64,000 bases of DNA, taken from Rhodobacterales bacterium RIFCSPHIGHO2_02_FULL_62_130 (GTDB lineage: Bacteria; Pseudomonadota; Alphaproteobacteria; Rhodobacterales; Rhodobacteraceae). The stretch lies in the NCBI GenBank assembly GCA_001828855.1, contig MHZT01000013.1, forward strand, positions 62,001 through 126,000, written 5' to 3'. The position numbers were made by a program, and so were the translations under genes. Below, piece after piece: positions 60,436-64,000 of this stretch (within the stretch, counting starts at the first letter, position 1; every line of letters starts with the position of its first letter). The notes under the pieces were generated by a model. It was not told the origin of the DNA. It saw only the letters and a program-made list of their open reading frames with translations, and did no database searches.

Positions 60436-61512
60436 ATGACCTCACGCGGCAAGGCGATTGAAGTGGAGGGCGTGACGAAGGATTTCGGCACCTTCCGCGC
60501 GCTGGATGGGGTCAGTTTCGACATCTATGACAACGAGTTTTTCACTCTGCTGGGGCCGTCGGGCTGCGGCAAGACCACGCTGTTGCGGATGCTGGCGGGC
60601 TTTGATGCGCCGACCTCGGGCGCGATCCGCCTGCATGGCAAGCCAATCCTTGACCTGCCACCGCACAAGCGCCGCGTGAACACGGTGTTCCAGTCCTACG
60701 CGCTGTTCCCGCATATGACAGTGGAGCAGAACATCGCCTTCGGGCTGGAGAACCTTGGCTGGCCCAAGGATCGCCGCAGCGCCCGCACCGCGCAGATGTT
60801 GGAGATGGTGCATATGGCGCAATTCGCCCGCCGCCGCCCCGATCAGCTTTCGGGCGGGCAGCGACAGCGGGTGGCACTTGCGCGCGCCTTGGCACCCGAG
60901 CCAGAGGTGCTGTTGCTCGATGAACCCCTCTCCGCGCTGGACCTGAAGCTGCGTCAGGCCATGCGGGACGAGTTGCGCACCCTGCAGCGCCAGACCGGCA
61001 TCACCTTTGTCTTTGTGACCCACGATCAGGAAGAAGCCCTTGATATGTCGGATCGCATCTGCGTGCTGGGGCAGGGCCGCATCCAGCATCTTGGCACCCC
61101 GAACGAGATTTACGAAGACCCTGCGAACCGCTTTGTGGCTGATTTCATCGGGGAAACCAATTTCCTGCCCGTTCAGGTGATCTCGGTCGATGGCGATATG
61201 GCCTCGGTGAAAACCCCGATGGGGCAGGTTGTGACCACCTTGCAGAAAGCAGCGACGGCTGGGCAGGCGGCCACCCTGTCCTTGCGTCCCGAAAAGATCG
61301 GGATGGAGGATCAGGCGGTGGGCGAGATCATGCAGGGTCGCGTTACCAACAAGAACTACATGGGCGGCTATACCCATTACACGGTCGATGTCGGCGGCAC
61401 CGAATTACGGGTGTCAAAACGCAACGCCATCTCGCACAGCCAAAGCTTCGAGATCGGGCGCGAGGTGCGGTTGGGCTTCCGGCACGACTCGGCGCGGGTA
61501 TTGGGCGCATGA
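60436..61512 (+). CDS. Pot-type ABC transporter ATP-binding protein (PotA-like)
   Basis: A 358-aa ATPase: Walker A LLGPSGCGKTTLLRMLAG, Q-loop TVFQSYALFPHMTVEQN, signature LSGGQRQRVALARALAPEPEVLLLDEPLSALDLKLR, switch His in FVTHDQEEALDM. From about residue 240 the TOBE domain begins (FIGETNFLPVQVISVDGD). It starts 3 bp after the dehydrogenase and overlaps the permease by 4 bp, linking uptake to the amine-oxidising enzyme. Confidence 0.93.
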   Translation: MTSRGKAIEVEGVTKDFGTFRALDGVSFDIYDNEFFTLLGPSGCGKTTLLRMLAGFDAPTSGAIRLHGKPILDLPPHKRRVNTVFQSYALFPHMTVEQNIAFGLENLGWPKDRRSARTAQMLEMVHMAQFARRRPDQLSGGQRQRVALARALAPEPEVLLLDEPLSALDLKLRQAMRDELRTLQRQTGITFVFVTHDQEEALDMSDRICVLGQGRIQHLGTPNEIYEDPANRFVADFIGETNFLPVQVISVDGDMASVKTPMGQVVTTLQKAATAGQAATLSLRPEKIGMEDQAVGEIMQGRVTNKNYMGGYTHYTVDVGGTELRVSKRNAISHSQSFEIGREVRLGFRHDSARVLGA

Positions 61513-62384
61513 GAGCGGATTTCCGCATCTGGGGCCTGCTGCCTGCGTGGGTTATCATGGGCTTTACCCTGATCATCCCCATCGGCATCGTCATCGCCGT
61601 GTCCTTCGCCGCGCGCGGGGCTTACGGCGGCTTTGACTGGGCGCTGAGTGGGGAACCTTACGTCCAGATCCTTTATCAGGTCGGCTGGACGGACGAGCTG
61701 GAGTTCAACCCGCAATATCTTTACATCATCGCCCGAACGCTGTGGCTCGCGGCGATAACCACGCTGATCTGCATGGCCGTCAGCCTTCCGGTGGCATATT
61801 ACATCGCCCGCCAACCCCGCGCGGTGAAGGCGGCGCTGGTTTATCTGGTGACGCTGCCCTTCTGGGTGTCGATGATCGTGCGGGTCTATGCCTGGCTGAT
61901 GATCCTTGGCAATGACGGGGTTATCGAAAAGGCACTGGTGGCGACGGGGCTGACCTCGGGCATCGACAGCCTGCTGTTCAACGATGGCGCGATGCTGGTG
62001 GGGATGGTTTACAGCTATCTGCCACTGATGATCCTGCCGGTTTTCGCCTCGGTTGAAAAGCTGGACGGCGCGCTGATCGAGGCCTCGCATGACCTTTACG
62101 CCAACCGCTGGGTTACCTTGCGCCGCGTGATCCTGCCACTGGCTTGGCCGGGCCTGATGGCGGGGGCGATCCTGGTGTTTGTCCCGTGCCTTGGCGCGGT
62201 GCTAGAGCCGATCCTCTTGGGCGGCGGCAAGCAGCTCTTGATGGGCAACCTGATCCAGACCCAGTTCGGCGGCGGGCGCAACTGGCCCTTCGGGGCGGCG
62301 ATTGCGGTGGTGCTGATGGGGCTGGTGATGATCGTGCTGATGGCGCGGGCGTTGCGCGACGGGGGGCGGCATGACGCGGCATGA
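61509..62384 (+). CDS. Pot-type ABC transporter permease (PotB-like)
   Basis: A 291-aa permease: FRIWGLLPAWVIMGFTLIIPIGIVIAVSFAARGAYGGFDWAL at the N-terminus, LPFWVSMIVRVYAWLMILGNDGVIEKAL, EAA loop ALIEASHDLYANRWVTLRRVILPLAWPGLMAG. Coupled by ATGA overlap to PotA-like and by 14 bp to the next permease. Confidence 0.92.
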   Translation: MRADFRIWGLLPAWVIMGFTLIIPIGIVIAVSFAARGAYGGFDWALSGEPYVQILYQVGWTDELEFNPQYLYIIARTLWLAAITTLICMAVSLPVAYYIARQPRAVKAALVYLVTLPFWVSMIVRVYAWLMILGNDGVIEKALVATGLTSGIDSLLFNDGAMLVGMVYSYLPLMILPVFASVEKLDGALIEASHDLYANRWVTLRRVILPLAWPGLMAGAILVFVPCLGAVLEPILLGGGKQLLMGNLIQTQFGGGRNWPFGAAIAVVLMGLVMIVLMARALRDGGRHDAA

Positions 62385-63165
62385 CGTGCGGCATTATCCG
62401 GGGCTTGGGCTGCTGACGGCGGCTTTCTTTGCCTATCTTTACCTGCCCATCGCGGTGGTGGTGTTCTTTTCCTTCAATGAAAACCGGCTGGTCTCTGTCT
62501 GGACCGGCTTTTCGCTGAAATGGTATGACTCGGCGCTGTCCAACCGCGCGCTGCTGGATGCGGTGAAAACCTCGCTGACGCTGGCGGTGATTGCGATGGT
62601 GCTTAGCACGACCGTGGCCCTGATGGCGGCGCTGGTGCTGGTGCGCGCCAAAGGGGTGAAGGGGCGCCGGATTTCCGAAACCGTGGTCAACCTGCCGCTT
62701 TTGCTGCCCGAGATCGTCTCGGCCGTGGCGGTGCTGATCCTGTTCAGCCAGTTGGGCCTGACCAATGGCCTTGCGAAACTGGTGCTGGCCCATACCGCCT
62801 TTTGCATCCCCTTTGCCTTCTTGCCGATCCGCGCCCGCCTGCAAGGTATGGCACCGGATTACGAGGAGGCAGCGCAAGACCTCTATGCGACGCCTTGGGT
62901 CACCTTCCGCCGTGTCACCCTGCCGCTGATCCTGCCGGGGGTGTTTGCGGGGGCGATGCTGGCTTTCGTGATGTCGATGGATGATTTCATCACCTCGAAC
63001 ATGCTCGCTTCGGGCGGGAATACCACGCTGCCCGTCTATATCTTCGGATTGATAAAACAGGGCACAACGCCTGAATTGAATGCAATTTCCACGCTGATCA
63101 TCGTGGCCTCGCTGATTATCGCCACAACGGCCCTTGTGCTGACCTTCCGCCGTCGCATCCCATAA
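62371..63165 (+). CDS. Pot-type ABC transporter permease (PotC-like)
   Basis: A 264-aa permease: FFAYLYLPIAVVVFFSFNENRLVSVWTGFSLKWYDSALSNR, then EAAQDLYATPWVTFRRVTLPLILPGVFAGAMLAFVMSMDDFITSNMLASGGNTTLPVYIFGLIKQGTTPELNA, the typical PotC C-terminal half. Pairs with the preceding permease. Confidence 0.93.
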   Translation: MTRHDVRHYPGLGLLTAAFFAYLYLPIAVVVFFSFNENRLVSVWTGFSLKWYDSALSNRALLDAVKTSLTLAVIAMVLSTTVALMAALVLVRAKGVKGRRISETVVNLPLLLPEIVSAVAVLILFSQLGLTNGLAKLVLAHTAFCIPFAFLPIRARLQGMAPDYEEAAQDLYATPWVTFRRVTLPLILPGVFAGAMLAFVMSMDDFITSNMLASGGNTTLPVYIFGLIKQGTTPELNAISTLIIVASLIIATTALVLTFRRRIP

Positions 63166-63185
63166 CACACCAACAGGAGAGAGAC

Positions 63186-64000
63186 ATGACCCTAAAGACC
63201 ACGCTTCTTGCCAGCGCCGCCCTTCTGGCCCTGTCCACCGCCGCCCGCGCCGAGGGCGAGTTGCACCTTTACATCTGGTCGGATTCCATCGCCCCCGAAC
63301 TGATCACCAAGTTCGAGGCCGAGACCGGCACCAAGGTCACCGTCGATGGCTATAACTCGAACGAGGACCTGCTGACCAAGCTGCAGGCGGGGGCCACGGG
63401 CTATGATCTGGTGATGCCCTCGCAGCACTTTGTCCGCATTATGATCGATCAGGGGCTGCTGGAAGACATTGACGCCGCCAGCCTTGCCGCCTTCCAGCAG
63501 GTCGATCCGAAATGGCGCGGCCAGTGGTGGGATGAGACGAATGACTATTCCATCCCCGTCGCCTACGGCACCGCAGGCTATACCGTGAACCGCGACCAGT
63601 ATAAGGGCGCGGTGGATAGCTGGTCGGTGTTCTTTGAACCCTCTGCCGAGTTGCAAGGCAAGATTGCCCTGCTGTCCTATCCGGATGAAGTGGTGGGCGC
63701 GGCCCAACTTTATCTCGGCGTGCCGTTCTGCTCGGAAAACCCCGACGAGATGAAAAAGGTGCTGGACCTTCTGATGGCGCAAAAGCCATCGGTTGCCGCC
63801 TATACCTCTGATAACATTGAAAACCGCATCGGCGGTGGCGAGGTTGCGGCGCATTTCTGGTGGGATGGTAACTCGATGAAAACCCGCGCCAATGACGGGG
63901 CGAATATCGAATATGCGATGCCGAAAGAGGGGCTTGTGGGCTGGATCGACAGCCTTGCCGTGCCGAAAGGGGCCGCGAATATCGACAACGCTAAGGCCTT
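63186..64000 (+). CDS. Pot-type ABC transporter solute-binding protein (PotD-like), 3' end outside window
   Basis: The first 271 residues of a periplasmic binding protein: signal peptide MTLKTTLLASAALLALSTAARA, then GELHLYIWSDSIAPELITKFEAETGTKVTVDGYNSNEDLLTKLQAGATGYDLVMPSQHFVRIMIDQGLLEDID, DYSIPVAYGTAGYTVNRDQY, and FWWDGNSMKTRANDGANIEYAMPKEGLVGWID. GGAGAGAG precedes ATG 63186. It completes the A-B-C-D importer; acidic and aromatic residues typical of polyamine sites are present but the ligand is not determined. Confidence 0.92.
   Translation, partial: MTLKTTLLASAALLALSTAARAEGELHLYIWSDSIAPELITKFEAETGTKVTVDGYNSNEDLLTKLQAGATGYDLVMPSQHFVRIMIDQGLLEDIDAASLAAFQQVDPKWRGQWWDETNDYSIPVAYGTAGYTVNRDQYKGAVDSWSVFFEPSAELQGKIALLSYPDEVVGAAQLYLGVPFCSENPDEMKKVLDLLMAQKPSVAAYTSDNIENRIGGGEVAAHFWWDGNSMKTRANDGANIEYAMPKEGLVGWIDSLAVPKGAANIDNAKA

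Overview
The window looks like chromosomal DNA of an alphaproteobacterium of the Rhodobacterales (Rhodobacteraceae/Paracoccaceae type). The evidence is high GC with strong third-position G/C bias, short gaps, start/stop-overlapping operons, many GTG/TTG starts, and families common in that order: DUF3572, DUF983, DUF4153, a PleD-like diguanylate cyclase, Pot-type and sugar ABC importers, and a GC-rich palindromic intergenic element at 56439-56523. I do not name a genus.

Layout. 1-2974: end of a Pot-type (spermidine/putrescine-like) ABC importer operon plus an SDR dehydrogenase. 2985-4687: a small foreign-looking, AT-richer patch with an IS5-type transposase remnant and a lone ApeA-like HEPN gene, next to tRNA-Glu. 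4741-12733: housekeeping and envelope genes (lytic transglycosylase, membrane glycosyltransferase-like protein, aldo/keto reductase, two lipoproteins, XRE regulator divergent from a fatty-acid desaturase, Nudix, DUF983, EF-hand protein). 12813-14267: ECF sigma factor, small membrane protein and periplasmic metal-sensor-like protein. 14264-21917: PleD-like cyclase, DUF3572, HAD phosphatase, MttB-like methyltransferase, DUF4153 protein, then a pair resembling a split soluble guanylate cyclase in which the output is GGDEF: a degenerate H-NOX followed by HNOBA-GGDEF.

21941-29163: a sugar regulon. A LacI regulator faces a ribose-type ABC importer with an HxlB-like sugar-phosphate isomerase and a ketose-3-epimerase-like protein; the intergenic region has two matching operators 94 bp apart. 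30208-36543: a two-component system divergent from a probable extracytosolic flavin/electron-transfer operon (PepSY protein, DUF2271 protein with an SGAS flavinylation-like motif, PepSY-flavodoxin-FNR fusion, ApbE). 36687-39332: an RTX-repeat protein ending in a Hint domain.

39477-53204: a large deoxysugar/sugar-acid regulon. An 11-gene minus-strand operon (enolase-superfamily dehydratase, acetoacetate-decarboxylase-fold protein, 2-hydroxyacid dehydrogenase, sugar ABC importer, GntR regulator, Gfo/Idh/MocA dehydrogenase, TIM-barrel epimerase, RhaM-type mutarotase) converges on SDR, FAH-family hydrolase and COG3618-type lactonase genes and diverges from a second SDR. Together they fit the non-phosphorylated diketo-hydrolase route for L-fucose or L-rhamnose.

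53329-64000: a second catabolic regulon, defined here by three copies of a T-N11-A LysR box (TTAGG-N5-CCTAA). The boxes precede an HpaB-type flavin monooxygenase/Rieske oxygenase/RidA/DUF1028 run, the LysR gene, and a trimethylamine-dehydrogenase-family enzyme followed by a complete Pot-type importer. The dehydrogenase has Gln and Asp at two bowl positions that are aromatic in trimethylamine dehydrogenase, which points to an amine other than trimethylamine.
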